Notes: a model not told the origin generated them from the letters alone. Numbered from the stretch's first letter, positions 54,581-63,838 are shown. The stretch is 64,000 bases of DNA from Burkholderia sp. Bp9142 (GCF_003853415.1 NZ_QTPP01000036.1:1-64000); one strand, 5' to 3'. A program made the numbers and translations.

Positions 54581-56044
54581 TCAGAAATGCAGGCCCGGCG
54601 ACAGGCTCGCGGGCAAGGTCAGTTGCGTGCTTTCCACCGACGCCATCGGATATGCGCAATAGTCGGCCGCGTAGTACGCGCTCGGACGATGGTTGCCCGA
54701 GCGGCCCGTGCCGCCGAACGGTGCCGCGGACGATGCGCCGTTGGTCGGGCGATTCCAGTTGACGATCCCCGCACGGATCGTGCGGCGGAAGTGCGTCCAT
54801 GCGTTCGCGTCGTCCGCGAGCAGGCCGGCGGACAGGCCGAACGCCGTGTCGTTCGCGCGCTCGATCGCTTCGTCGAACGTCGCGTAGCGGACGATCTGCG
54901 CGAGCGGGCCGAAGTGCTCCTCGTCGGGCAGGCTCGCGACGCCGGTCACGTCGATGATCGACGCGTTCACGAAACCCAGGCGCGGATCGCGCTGCGTCAT
55001 CGCGATGATCGGCTTCGCGCCCTGCTCGATCAGGCGCGACTGCGCGTCGACGAGCTTCGCGGCCGCGCGTGCCGAGATCACCGCGCCCATGAACGGCTGC
55101 GGATCGGCGTCGAACACGTCGGCCGTGATCTTCGACGTGACGTCGGCGAAGCGTGCGAGGAAGCGGTCGCCGAACGTGCCCTGCGGCACGAAGATGCGGC
55201 GTGCGCACGTGCAGCGCTGGCCGGCCGACAGGAACGCCGACTGGATCGTGTGGTGCACGGCCGCGTCGATGTCCTCGACTTCGCCGATCACGAGCGGGTT
55301 GTTGCCGCCCATCTCGAGCGCGAGCACGATTTCCGGACGGCCGCCGAACTGCTTGTGCAGCAGCGTGCCGGTATCCGAGCTGCCGGTGAAGAAGAGGCCG
55401 TCGATCTGCCGATGGTTCGCGAGCGCGATGCCCGTGTCCTTCTCGCCCTGCACGAGGTTCAGCACGCCGGCCGGCAGCCCGGCTTCCTGCCACACCTCGA
55501 CCGTCGCGCGCGCGACGCCCGGTGCGAGCTCCGACGGCTTGAACACGACCGTGTTGCCCGCGATCAGCGCCGGCACGATATGGCCGTTCGGCAAGTGGCC
55601 GGGGAAGTTGTACGGCCCGAACACCGCGACGACGCCGTGCGGACGATGGCGCAGCACCGCGACGCCGTCGGCCATGTCCTGGCGCTTCTCGCCGGTGCGC
55701 TCCTGATAGGCCTGGATCGAGATGCCGACCTTCGCGGCCATCGCCGCGACTTCGGTGCGCGCTTCCCACAGCGGCTTGCCCGTCTCGCGGCCGATTGCGG
55801 TGGCGATCGCTTCCTTGCGCTCGGTGAGCAGCGCCGCGAAGCGCTTGACGATCGCGCAGCGCGCTTCGAAGTCGAGCGCCGACCAGCCGGCGAACGCGCG
55901 GCGCGCGCTCGCGACCGCGCGGTCGACGTCGGCCGCCGACGCGCTGTCACCCTGCCATGCGATCGCGTCGGTGCCGGGGTTGCGCGAGGCGAACACGGGG
56001 CCCGAGCCTGCGACCCAGGCGCCATCGATGAAGAGTTCCGTCAT
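54581..56044 (-). CDS. astD: Succinylglutamate semialdehyde dehydrogenase AstD
   Basis: A 487-residue aldehyde dehydrogenase that oxidises succinylglutamate semialdehyde with NAD+. Motifs are FTGSSDTGTLL, the base glutamate in LALEMGGNNPLV and catalytic cysteine in GQRCTCARRIFVP. The N-terminus TELFIDGAWVAG begins at ATG 56044; a 26-codon upstream extension overlapping aruG is not used. The order aruG-astD-astB-astE is that of the Pseudomonas aru operon. Confidence 0.95.
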   Translation of the reverse strand: MTELFIDGAWVAGSGPVFASRNPGTDAIAWQGDSASAADVDRAVASARRAFAGWSALDFEARCAIVKRFAALLTERKEAIATAIGRETGKPLWEARTEVAAMAAKVGISIQAYQERTGEKRQDMADGVAVLRHRPHGVVAVFGPYNFPGHLPNGHIVPALIAGNTVVFKPSELAPGVARATVEVWQEAGLPAGVLNLVQGEKDTGIALANHRQIDGLFFTGSSDTGTLLHKQFGGRPEIVLALEMGGNNPLVIGEVEDIDAAVHHTIQSAFLSAGQRCTCARRIFVPQGTFGDRFLARFADVTSKITADVFDADPQPFMGAVISARAAAKLVDAQSRLIEQGAKPIIAMTQRDPRLGFVNASIIDVTGVASLPDEEHFGPLAQIVRYATFDEAIERANDTAFGLSAGLLADDANAWTHFRRTIRAGIVNWNRPTNGASSAAPFGGTGRSGNHRPSAYYAADYCAYPMASVESTQLTLPASLSPGLHF

Positions 56045-56051
56045 GATTCGT

Positions 56052-57083
56052 TTATCCCTGTTTGACTTTGAGCGGCAGCACGCGCACCGGATCGCCGGCC
56101 TTGACGTCGAGCGCGACGGCATCGTCGGCCGACAACACGAACGAATCGTTCGCGACCACGCCCGGCGCGACGCCGACGCGGAAATCGTTCAGCGACGTGT
56201 TCGACACGAGCGACCGCGGCGCATCGACCCGTGCGTCAGGCACGCCGATCGCGACCGGCACGACGACGCTCTCGCGCACCGTGCGCAGGTCGTTGACGTG
56301 GCATTCGAGCACCGGGCCCGCGTCGAAGATGTCGACGTGGTTCTGGTAGCGCAGCCCTTCCGCCTCGAGCATCTTGCGCGCCGGCAGCGTGTCGCGGTGC
56401 GTGAGGCCGACCGCGTCCTGCGCATCCTGCGGCAGCAGGTCGACGTACACCGGATAGCGCGGCATCAGTTCCGCGAGGAACGACTTGCGGCCGTGCGAGC
56501 TCAGGTAATCGGCCGCGTTGAAATCGATCTGGTAGAAGTGCGAACCGACCGCGCGCCAGAACGGCGACGTGCCGTCTTCGTCGAAGTGGCCGCGCAGTTC
56601 CGCGCAGATGCGTTCCGGAAAGCGCTCGCGAAACTGCGCGATGAACATGAAGCGCGAGCGCGACAGCAGGCCGCCCACGCCGCCCGTGCGATAGCGCGGG
56701 CTCAGGAACAGCGAGCACACTTCCGCATAGCCCGTGAGGTCGTGCGAAATGTTGAGCGCGGACATCCGCGTCCACACGCCGAGCTCCTGGCTCGCGTGCA
56801 CGACCGTGCTCACGCGATAGTTGTAGAACGGCTGTTCGAGACCGACCTGCGACTCGATCCCGCACACGCCCGCGATGTCGCCCGTCTTCGACTCTTCCAT
56901 CACGAAGAAGTAGCCGGCTTCACCGGGCGCGGCCTCGCCCTCGAGCGTGCGGCGCGTGCGCTCGATGCGCGCGGCGAGCGCGTCGCGGTCGGGCTTGAAC
57001 GTGGTCAGGCCCGGCCCGGTTTCCTTCGCGAGCGACACGAGCGCGTCGACGTCGCCCGTTTGTACGACCCGAACGACGATCAT
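56052..57083 (-). CDS. aruG: Arginine/ornithine N-succinyltransferase, beta subunit
   Basis: A 343-residue AstA-family protein, second subunit of arginine N-succinyltransferase, which begins the AST pathway using succinyl-CoA. It has the family stretches CGIESQVGLEQPFYNYRVST and LTGYAEVCSLFLSPRYRTGG, plus SRSRFMFIAQFRERFPERI. The start overlaps the alpha-subunit stop (ATGA). It is closest to AruG by order; sequence alone does not fully separate alpha from beta. Confidence 0.92.
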   Translation of the reverse strand: MIVVRVVQTGDVDALVSLAKETGPGLTTFKPDRDALAARIERTRRTLEGEAAPGEAGYFFVMEESKTGDIAGVCGIESQVGLEQPFYNYRVSTVVHASQELGVWTRMSALNISHDLTGYAEVCSLFLSPRYRTGGVGGLLSRSRFMFIAQFRERFPERICAELRGHFDEDGTSPFWRAVGSHFYQIDFNAADYLSSHGRKSFLAELMPRYPVYVDLLPQDAQDAVGLTHRDTLPARKMLEAEGLRYQNHVDIFDAGPVLECHVNDLRTVRESVVVPVAIGVPDARVDAPRSLVSNTSLNDFRVGVAPGVVANDSFVLSADDAVALDVKAGDPVRVLPLKVKQG

Positions 57084-58132
57084 GCTGCGTCTCCCTTCAT
57101 GTCTTCATCGTCGCGGCGGTGCAGCGGCACGCAGCGCACGACATCGCCATCCTTCACATCGAGCGCCGCGCGCGCGTCGCCGGCCAGCGGCGCATCGGCC
57201 GTGCCGCCCGGCAGGTCGGCCAGCACGCAGCGGAACGATTCGCCGCTGCCGGTGGACACCATGTACGCGACATCGCCCTGCTGCCGCGCCGCTTCGCGCA
57301 CGGTGCGCTCCGCGCCGTGCTTCACGCATGCGGTTCGGTCGACCTGCGCGGTCAGCACCGGGCCCGCGTCGAAGATGTCGACGAAGCGGTCCGGTTCGAA
57401 GCCTTCCTCGAGATGGATGTCATACGCGAGCAGTGCCGTTTCGTTCGGCTCGCCGAGCACGCGCTGCGCGGCTTCCGGCAGCAGCGGCACGTAGAGCGGA
57501 TAGGCCGGCATCACTTCCGCGATGAACGTGCGGCTGCGGCCGCCCGATGCGATGTCGACGTCGGTGAAGTCGCGGCCGAAGAACTTGCGGCCCACCGCTT
57601 CCCAGAACGGCGATGCGCCCGTGTTGTCGCTCACGCCGAGCAGCAGCGTGAACACTTCCGGCGTGAAGCGGCGTCGGTTCGCGGCGATGTACATCATCCG
57701 CGCACGCGAGATCAGGTGCGCGGCCGCGTCGCCGCGCAGCGACGGATCGACGTAGAAGCCCGCCAGCCGGCTCTTGCCGGTCAGCTCGTGCGACATCGTG
57801 AGCGCGTGGATCTTGCGGTTCACGTGCAGCTCGCGCGACGCGTGGATCAGTGCGTCGTTGCGGAACGCGTAGAACGGTTCCGAGTAGCCGGCCGCGGCCA
57901 CGATGCTCGCCGTGCCGAGCAGTTGGCCCGTCGACGAATCCTCGAGCACGAAGAGGTAGAACTCCTCGCCGGCGAAGTCGACATCCGCGCGAAACGAATC
58001 CTCGGAGAGCGCCACGCGCGCTTCGAGCGCGGCGCGGTCGTGCGGCAGCGAGTGCAGGACCGGCTGCGCGGTGCGCGCCATGTGCGCGAGCGCATCGAGA
58101 TCCGTGAGTTTGCCGGGGCGAACAAATAGCAT
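57080..58132 (-). CDS. aruF: Arginine/ornithine N-succinyltransferase, alpha subunit
   Basis: A 350-residue AstA-family protein, partner of AruG in the heteromeric succinyltransferase. It has LVLEDSSTGQ-like FVLEDSSTGQLLGTASIVAA, FYAFRNDALIHASRELHVN and GFYVDPSLRGDAAAHLISRA. Enterobacteria use one AstA, while Pseudomonas and Burkholderia have two tandem paralogs, as here. ATG at 58132 has AGGAAC upstream. It is 30 bp after astC. Confidence 0.93.
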   Translation of the reverse strand: MLFVRPGKLTDLDALAHMARTAQPVLHSLPHDRAALEARVALSEDSFRADVDFAGEEFYLFVLEDSSTGQLLGTASIVAAAGYSEPFYAFRNDALIHASRELHVNRKIHALTMSHELTGKSRLAGFYVDPSLRGDAAAHLISRARMMYIAANRRRFTPEVFTLLLGVSDNTGASPFWEAVGRKFFGRDFTDVDIASGGRSRTFIAEVMPAYPLYVPLLPEAAQRVLGEPNETALLAYDIHLEEGFEPDRFVDIFDAGPVLTAQVDRTACVKHGAERTVREAARQQGDVAYMVSTGSGESFRCVLADLPGGTADAPLAGDARAALDVKDGDVVRCVPLHRRDDEDMKGDAA

Positions 58133-58162
58133 CGTCGTTCCTGTCTGCGATGGGTGCGCCGA

Positions 58163-59395
58163 TCAGCGCGCGGTGGCTTCCTGAGCCGCGAGCACCTGCT
58201 CGACCGCCTTCTCGAAGCGCTTCACGCCTTCGTCGAGCAGGTCGAACGGAATCACGAGCGACGGCACGAAGCGCAGCACGTTCGGGCCCGCGATCAGCAT
58301 GATCAGGCCGTTGTCGGCGGCGGCGGTGACGAAGTCCTTCGCGCGGCCGTCGAATGCGGCGGTGAGTTCCGCGCCGACCAGGAGGCCCTTGCCGCGGATG
58401 TCCTTGAAGAGGCCGAAGCGTGCGTTGATGCGTTCCAGCGCGCCCTTCAGTCGCGCGCTGCGTTCGCGCACGCCTTCGAGCAGGGCCGGGTCGCCGATCA
58501 GTTCGACGACCTTGTCCGCGATCGCCGAGGCGAGCGGGTTGCCGCCGTACGTCGTGCCGTGCACGCCGACCTTGAAGTACGCGGCCAGTTCGTTCGTCGT
58601 CAGCATCGCGCCGATCGGGAAGCCGTTGCCGAGCGCCTTCGCGGTCGTGAGGATGTCCGGCGTGACGCCCGTGTCCATGTAGGCGTAGAACTGGCCCGTG
58701 CGGCCGACGCCCGTTTGCACTTCGTCGAAGATCAGCTGTGCGTCGTGGGCGTCGCATGCTTCGCGCAGCGCTTTCAGGAAGGCCGGATCGGCCGGAATCA
58801 CGCCGCCTTCGCCCTGCACCGGCTCGACGATCACCGCGCAGGTTTGCGGGCCGATCGCGGCCTTCGCGGCTTCGATGTCGTTGAACGGCAGGTGCTTGAT
58901 GCCGGCCGGCACCGGGCCGAAGCCTTCCGAGTATTTCGGCTGGCCGCCGACGCTGACCGTGAAGAACGTGCGGCCGTGGAACGACTGCACGAACGACACG
59001 ATTTCGTACTTGTCGGCACCGTGGCGGTCGAATGCGACGCGGCGTGCGAGTTTCAGTGCGGCTTCGTTCGCTTCCGCGCCCGAGTTCGCGAAGAATGCGC
59101 GGTCGGCGAAGGTCAGCGATTCGAGGCGCTTCGCGAGGCGCAGCACCGGCTCGTTCGTGTAGCCGTTGCCGATGTGCCAGAGCTTGCGGCCTTGTTCGTC
59201 CAGGACCTTCAGCAGTTCCGGGTGGCCGTGGCCCAGCGACGTCACGGCGATGCCGCAGGCGAAGTCCACGTATTCGCGGCCGGCCGTGTCCCACACGCGG
59301 GAGCCCTCTGCACGGTCCGGCACGAACGGCGCGGGGGAGAATACCGGCACCATCACTTCGTCGAATGTCTGGCGGGTCACGGTCGAGGTCGTCAT
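58163..59395 (-). CDS. astC: Succinylornithine / acetylornithine aminotransferase AstC
   Basis: A 410-residue class III PLP aminotransferase converting succinylornithine to succinylglutamate semialdehyde. It has FANSGAEANEAALKLAR, FHGRTFFTVSVGGQ and the PLP aspartate in FDEVQTGVGRTG. The PLP lysine is in TTAKALGNGFPIG. ATG at 59395 has AAGGAAC just upstream; the GGAACGACC-ATG leader form recurs at aruF and astB. It is the first gene of the ast operon, whose promoter must lie between it and the inverted repeat (59396-59570). Confidence 0.95.
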   Translation of the reverse strand: MTTSTVTRQTFDEVMVPVFSPAPFVPDRAEGSRVWDTAGREYVDFACGIAVTSLGHGHPELLKVLDEQGRKLWHIGNGYTNEPVLRLAKRLESLTFADRAFFANSGAEANEAALKLARRVAFDRHGADKYEIVSFVQSFHGRTFFTVSVGGQPKYSEGFGPVPAGIKHLPFNDIEAAKAAIGPQTCAVIVEPVQGEGGVIPADPAFLKALREACDAHDAQLIFDEVQTGVGRTGQFYAYMDTGVTPDILTTAKALGNGFPIGAMLTTNELAAYFKVGVHGTTYGGNPLASAIADKVVELIGDPALLEGVRERSARLKGALERINARFGLFKDIRGKGLLVGAELTAAFDGRAKDFVTAAADNGLIMLIAGPNVLRFVPSLVIPFDLLDEGVKRFEKAVEQVLAAQEATAR

Positions 59396-59570
59396 GGTCG
59401 TTCCTTTCGGTTTCGTAAGAGGGTTCAACAGGATCAAGTTTAGGTAAGGGTGGCGCAAGCGTCTTGCAGATTTGCGACGGGTTCTATCGGAAGCGCTTTT
59501 CTTCGGGATATTTTGCCCTTTCGGGTGGGAGCTGTGGTTTGGGGGGGTTCTGGCGGTGCGCTCGCGTTTT

Positions 59571-59838
59571 CGTGAAGCACCTGGGGTCGTGTCGGTCTAT
59601 TAGCGTCGCCCCTGCGCGGGGCGGCGGTTACTTTTCTTTGTCTTGCCAAAGAAAAGTAACCAAAAGAAAGGCGCCCGGACAACGCATGACCTCCCGGTGC
59701 CGTAGCCATCGGAGTGGCCCTCGCCTAAGTGTCGGCGCCAGTCGGGAACCCGGAGTGGTTCGAGCAATGGTTCTGACCCGCCACACCACCCAACAGAGCG
59801 GTATACCGCCCGCTAGCTCCGTCCTCGCTTCGCTCGGC
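59571..59838 (+). repeat. 268-bp inverted repeat, left arm
   Basis: Nearly identical to the reverse complement of 60033-60300. The outer end starts CGTGAAGCACCTGGGGTCGT. The arm contains a perfect 15-bp stem hairpin GGTTACTTTTCTTTG / CAAAGAAAAGTAACC (59626-59661) beside a GC-rich stem around CCCCTGCGCGGGG. Short open frames inside are not genes. The spacer between arms is 194 bp. Confidence 0.9.
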
Positions 59839-60032
59839 CGACGGGTCCAAACATCCCCCCTTTGCAACGCTATCGGTCGATTGGTTTCCACAATCGTGGC
59901 GGGTGGCGCATCAATCCAATAAATCGAAATCGTCGTTGCAGTGCAACGGGCACTTCACTGATTGGGGGAACTGATCAGTCGGTGTTTGTAGGTGGTGCGC
60001 AGGCGCATGAATTGCGATTGAAGAACCTTGCA

Positions 60033-60300
60033 GCCGAGCGTAGCGAGGATGGAGCTAGCGAGCGGTATACCGCTCTGTGGGGTGATGTGGCGCGTCAGAA
60101 CCATTGCTCGAACCACTCCGGGTTCCCGACTGGCGCCGACACTTAGGCGAGGGCCACTCTGGTTGCCATGGCACCGGGAGGTCATGCGTTATCCGAGCGC
60201 CTTTCTTTTGGTTACTTTTCTTTGGCAAGACAAAGAAAAGTAACCGCCGCCCCGCGCAGGGGCGACGCTAATAGACCGACACGACCCCAGGTGCTTCACG
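60033..60300 (-). repeat. 268-bp inverted repeat, right arm
   Basis: Partner of 59571-59838, same length. The internal hairpin lies at 60210-60245. The arm ends 30 bp from the stop codon of the AraC-type regulator, and weaker similarity (GGTGCGCT) runs on to about that stop. Differences between arms are scattered substitutions. Confidence 0.9.
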
Positions 60301-60330
60301 TCAAACGAAAGCGCACCACCAAACAAAACC

Positions 60331-61371
60331 TCAATCTTTCCCGCGCTCGACGAGCGCCCCACCCCGAGGCTCGCTCCCGCCACCGGTCTGCTTCTCGAGC
60401 CATGCCCGTCGATCTTCCCGAGGCGTAACGCCAAACCGCTCACGGTAAGCGTTAGAAAAATGCGCAGCAGAAGAAAACCCACATGCAAGACTCACTTGAA
60501 CCACCGACTTGCTGGTCCGCTGCAACTGCGTCCGTGCCTTGAGCAACCGAAGATTGAGGTAATACTTTGAGGGCATCGCCCCGAGATACTGCCGAAAGAG
60601 CCGCTCCAGTTGCCGGCGTGAAACGCCAACGAGCCCGGCGATCTCATCGGTCGTCAAAGGATCCTCGATATTGGCTTCCATCAAAAGCAGAGCGTCATTC
60701 AACCGAGGATGCCGCTCACCGGGCGCGGTGACAAAAGGAATCCGCTGCCGCTCCTCGCCGCTGCGCAGCGTCCCGGCCCCGAGCGCATCGGCGATCCGCT
60801 CCGCAAGATCCGCCCCATGTTCCCGGCCGATCATGGCCAGCATGAAGTCAACGGTGGCTTGCCCACCTGCACAGGTCGCCCGATCGCGATCGATCTCGAA
60901 GATCTGCTGCGTGACGATCGACCGCTCGAACTGCTCGGCGAACTGCTGATACGTCTCCCAGTTCACGCTCACGCGATATCCGGAAAGCTGCCCGGCCATC
61001 GCGAGCCACCACACGCCGTGGTGAATACCCGTGACGACCGGCGTGCGCTGCCCGACCCGCGCGAGACTCGCGAGAAACAGCCGATAATCGGCAAACTGCT
61101 GAAACCGCTCCGACACGACGATCAGCCAGTCGCACGCGATCGCATCGTTGAACGCCGCATCGGCATGCCACTGCGCACCGCCCACGAGCGGCACCGGCCG
61201 CCCGTCCCACGAACACACCTGCCAGCGATACAGCAAGCGCCCGTCGATCTCGTTCGCGAGATGCAACGCATCGACGATCGGACCCACGCCCGACATCGAC
61301 ACGGGCGGCAATGCAACGATCACCACCTGCGTCGTGCGGGTGGCGCCTGCGGGACGAGACACCGGTACCAC
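60331..61371 (-). CDS. argR: ArgR-like AraC-family regulator (GlxA type)
   Basis: A 346-residue regulator with an N-terminal DJ-1/PfpI-like domain (about 15-190) and a C-terminal AraC helix-turn-helix pair (about 235-335: LTTDEIAGLVGVSRRQLERL, then VVQVSLACGFSSAAHFSNAY). In P. aeruginosa ArgR, of this type, is the last gene of aotJQMOP-argR and activates the aot and aru operons with arginine. Here it also follows hisQMP and sits beside the ast operon, so the same job is inferred. GTG start at 61371 lacks a strong Shine-Dalgarno; it is 21 bp after hisP. Confidence 0.87.
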   Translation of the reverse strand: MVPVSRPAGATRTTQVVIVALPPVSMSGVGPIVDALHLANEIDGRLLYRWQVCSWDGRPVPLVGGAQWHADAAFNDAIACDWLIVVSERFQQFADYRLFLASLARVGQRTPVVTGIHHGVWWLAMAGQLSGYRVSVNWETYQQFAEQFERSIVTQQIFEIDRDRATCAGGQATVDFMLAMIGREHGADLAERIADALGAGTLRSGEERQRIPFVTAPGERHPRLNDALLLMEANIEDPLTTDEIAGLVGVSRRQLERLFRQYLGAMPSKYYLNLRLLKARTQLQRTSKSVVQVSLACGFSSAAHFSNAYRERFGVTPREDRRAWLEKQTGGGSEPRGGALVERGKD

Positions 61372-61392
61372 GTATGAAACCCGCCCTTCGCG

Positions 61393-62193
61393 TTACTTGA
61401 GGCTGCCCGACAGGAACTGCTTCAGACGCTCGCTCTGCGGGCGCACCAGCACCTCCTTCGGATCGCCCTCTTCCTCGGTCCGCCCCTGATGCAGGAACAT
61501 CACGTGGTTCGACACGTTGCGCGCGAAACCCATCTCGTGCGTGACGACGATCATCGTGCGGCCTTCCTCGGCCAGCTTCTGCATCACCTTCAGCACTTCG
61601 CCGACGAGTTCCGGGTCGAGCGCCGACGTCGGCTCGTCGAACAGCATCACGTCCGGATGCATCGCCAGCGCGCGCGCGATCGCGACACGCTGCTGCTGAC
61701 CGCCCGACAGGTGCGACGGATATTGCTTCTCCACGCGCGGCGCGAGGCCGACCTTCTCCAGGTACTCGCGCGCACGCTCCTCGGCTTCCTTCTTCGGAAT
61801 GCCGAGCACGTGCACCGGCGCTTCCATCACGTTCTCGAGCACGTTCATGTGCGCCCACAGATTGAAGTGCTGGAACACCATCGCAAGCTTCGTGCGGATG
61901 CGCTGCAACTGCTTGTGATCGGCGACCTCGAGCGCGCCGGCGCGGTCGGTCTTCGTGCGCACGGCCTCGCCGTCGACGACGATCTGCCCCGCATTCGGCC
62001 GCTCGAGAAAATTGATGCAGCGCAGGAACGTGCTCTTGCCCGAACCGCTGGCGCCGATGATGCTGATGACGTCGCCGGCCTTCGCGTTCAGCGACACGCC
62101 CTTGAGCACCTCGTTATCGCCATAGCGCTTGTGAATATCGACCGCGGCAAGCTTGACGGAAGCGGACGCGCTCGTTTGAGTGATCTCGGCCAA
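61393..62193 (-). CDS. hisP: Cationic amino acid ABC ATP-binding protein HisP/AotP
   Basis: A 266-residue ABC ATPase of the polar amino acid family. Walker A is GASGSGKST, Q-loop MVFQHFNLWAHM, signature LSGGQQQR, Walker B VMLFDEP and the switch histidine VTHEMG. It energises HisQM-like permeases. The start is TTG at 62193 with GAGGAG six bases upstream. Gene order Q, M, P, regulator matches the aot operon. Confidence 0.93.
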   Translation of the reverse strand: MAEITQTSASASVKLAAVDIHKRYGDNEVLKGVSLNAKAGDVISIIGASGSGKSTFLRCINFLERPNAGQIVVDGEAVRTKTDRAGALEVADHKQLQRIRTKLAMVFQHFNLWAHMNVLENVMEAPVHVLGIPKKEAEERAREYLEKVGLAPRVEKQYPSHLSGGQQQRVAIARALAMHPDVMLFDEPTSALDPELVGEVLKVMQKLAEEGRTMIVVTHEMGFARNVSNHVMFLHQGRTEEEGDPKEVLVRPQSERLKQFLSGSLK

Positions 62194-62214
62194 CTGGCTC
62201 TCCTCGAAGTGAAA

Positions 62215-62928
62215 TCAATGACGGCCGGCCGCGAGATACGCGAGCCAGTGGCGCTCCGCCCGGCGAAACGCCGCGACGAGTGCGAACGATACCGCAAGAT
62301 AGATCAGTGCGGCGATCCCGAACGACTGGAACGCCATGTAGGTCGCGGAATTGGCATCGCGCGCGACCTTCAGGATGTCGGGCACGGTCGCCGTGAACGC
62401 CACGGTGGTCGCGTGCAGCATCAGGATCACCTCGTTGCTGTACAGCGGCAGCGCACGGCGCAGCGCCGACGGCAGGATCACGCGGCGGTACATCGTGAAC
62501 GGCGACATCCCGTACGCACGCGCCGCCTCGACCTCGCCGTGCGGGATCGCGCGAATCGCGCCCGCGAAGATCTCGGTCGTGTACGCGCAGGTGTTCAGTG
62601 CGAACGCGAGGATCGCGCAGTTGAAGCCGCTGCGGAAGAACGCGTCGAGCAGCGAGTGCGAACGCACGAACTCGAGGCTGTACATGCCCGTGTACATCAG
62701 CAGCAGCTGCACGTAGAGCGGCGTGCCGCGGAACACGTACGTGTAGAACCGCACCGGCATCGACAGCCACTTCTTCTTCGACACGCGCGCGACCGCGAGC
62801 GGCACCGCGCACACGAAGCCGAGCGAAATCGACGCGACGAGCAGCCACAGCGTCACCGCAAGGCCGGAGAGGCGCTGGCCGTCCCAGTAAAGGAACGCCT
62901 GGCCGAATTCCTGGAGGATCTCGATCAT
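62215..62928 (-). CDS. hisM: Cationic amino acid ABC permease HisM/AotM
   Basis: A 237-residue inner-membrane permease with about five helices. It has the family motif around VFRGTPLYVQLLLMYTGMYS and the ATPase-contact segment GEVEAARAYGMSPFTMYRRV. ATG at 62928 overlaps the hisQ stop (ATGA) and gives the E. coli HisM size. A longer open frame upstream covers hisQ and is not used. Confidence 0.93.
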   Translation of the reverse strand: MIEILQEFGQAFLYWDGQRLSGLAVTLWLLVASISLGFVCAVPLAVARVSKKKWLSMPVRFYTYVFRGTPLYVQLLLMYTGMYSLEFVRSHSLLDAFFRSGFNCAILAFALNTCAYTTEIFAGAIRAIPHGEVEAARAYGMSPFTMYRRVILPSALRRALPLYSNEVILMLHATTVAFTATVPDILKVARDANSATYMAFQSFGIAALIYLAVSFALVAAFRRAERHWLAYLAAGRH

Positions 62929-63614
62929 AGTTCTGCGTGCCGCACGCCCATGGAATAACGCTTCTCGAGCTGGATCAGCACGAGGTTGGAAACGGTCGTG
63001 ATCGCGAGGTAGATCAGCGCCGCAACGAGGATGAAGAAGAACATGTTGAACGTGCTCTTGCCGGCGTCCTGCGCGGCCTTCACGACGTCCGCGAGGCCGA
63101 TGATCGACACCAGCGCGGTCGCCTTCACGAGCACCTGCCAGTTGTTGCCGATGCCCGGCAGCGCGAAGCGCATCATCTGCGGAAACATGATCCGCACGAA
63201 CACGCGCATCCCGCTCATCCCGTACGCCGCGCCGGCCTCGAGCTGGCCGCGCGGCACCGACAGGAACGCGCCGCGGAACGTCTCGGTGAAGTACGCGCCG
63301 TAGATGAAGCCGAGCGTCAGCACGCCGGCGACGAACGGATCGATGTCGATCTGGTCCCAGCCGACGAGGTCGGTGAACTGGTTCAACCAGATCTGGATGC
63401 TGTAGAACAACAGCAGCATCAGGACGAGATCGGGCACCGAGCGGATCAGCGTCGTATAACCGGTCGCGATCGCTCGCAGCACCCGGTTGTGCGACAGCTT
63501 CGCCACCGCGCCGATCAGCCCCAGCGCCACCGCAGCGGCGAGCGACAGCACCGACAGCTCGATGGTCTGCACGGTGCCGGCCCAGAGGACGGGACCAAAG
63601 CCGTAAAGGAACAC
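62925..63614 (-). CDS. hisQ: Cationic amino acid ABC permease HisQ/AotQ
   Basis: A 229-residue permease partner of HisM. Regions such as GYTTLIRSVPDLVLMLLLFY, FIYGAYFTETFRGAFLSVPR and RFALPGIGNNWQVLVKATAL follow E. coli HisQ. I chose the GTG at 63614, with GGAG upstream and protein start FLYGFGPVL like the enterobacterial LYGF start; a GTG nine codons earlier (63641) is the alternative. It is the first gene of the hisQMP-argR operon. Confidence 0.92.
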   Translation of the reverse strand: MFLYGFGPVLWAGTVQTIELSVLSLAAAVALGLIGAVAKLSHNRVLRAIATGYTTLIRSVPDLVLMLLLFYSIQIWLNQFTDLVGWDQIDIDPFVAGVLTLGFIYGAYFTETFRGAFLSVPRGQLEAGAAYGMSGMRVFVRIMFPQMMRFALPGIGNNWQVLVKATALVSIIGLADVVKAAQDAGKSTFNMFFFILVAALIYLAITTVSNLVLIQLEKRYSMGVRHAEL

Positions 63615-63721
63615 GCGCGTCTCCAGTGTTGATATGAACACCGGCGCACATATCTGTTCCGCGCCGGGCTGACGCGGATAGTCGCAAGCGAAATTGATTG
63701 CCTCAAATCACCTCGCATGCG

Positions 63722-63740
63722 ATTGCTGCGTTGCAGCAAT
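63722..63740. promoter_or_regulatory. Dyad upstream of hisQ
   Basis: A perfect dyad ATTGCTGC-GTT-GCAGCAAT about 110 bp upstream of hisQ. It could be an operator for the arginine transport operon; ArgR binding sites are not of simple palindromic form, so another regulator is possible. Confidence 0.35.
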
Positions 63741-63786
63741 TCATCCCATCATTTGCCGGCAACGCGTAGCCTGCTGTTTCAAAAGG

Positions 63787-63838
63787 AAAAAAGCCGCTTC
63801 CTGACAGTCGGATAACACACCGGGAAGCGGGCTTTTTG
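63787..63838. terminator. Bidirectional terminator
   Basis: Arms AAAAAAGC-CGCTTCC and GGAAGCGGGCTTTTT pair with one bulge around a loop of about 19 bases. A-run on one side and T-run on the other suit both strands. It lies 43 bp after the stop of the partial gene at the window end. Confidence 0.75.

Noticed and set aside
53226..55769. An 847-codon frame joining astB with sequence inside astD
   Set aside because: The upstream half is out-of-frame astD and Arg-rich; AstB starts normally at 54566 with a good ribosome-binding site. Not a fusion.
59440..60243. Several 70-90 codon frames in the inverted repeat, two of them with nearly the same protein sequence
   Set aside because: They are similar only because they are read from the two arms of the repeat. 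They share no family and include the hairpin.
62215..63687. A 490-codon frame joining hisM with sequence opposite hisQ frame
   Set aside because: Upstream half is out-of-frame hisQ; HisM starts at 62928 with ATGA overlap.
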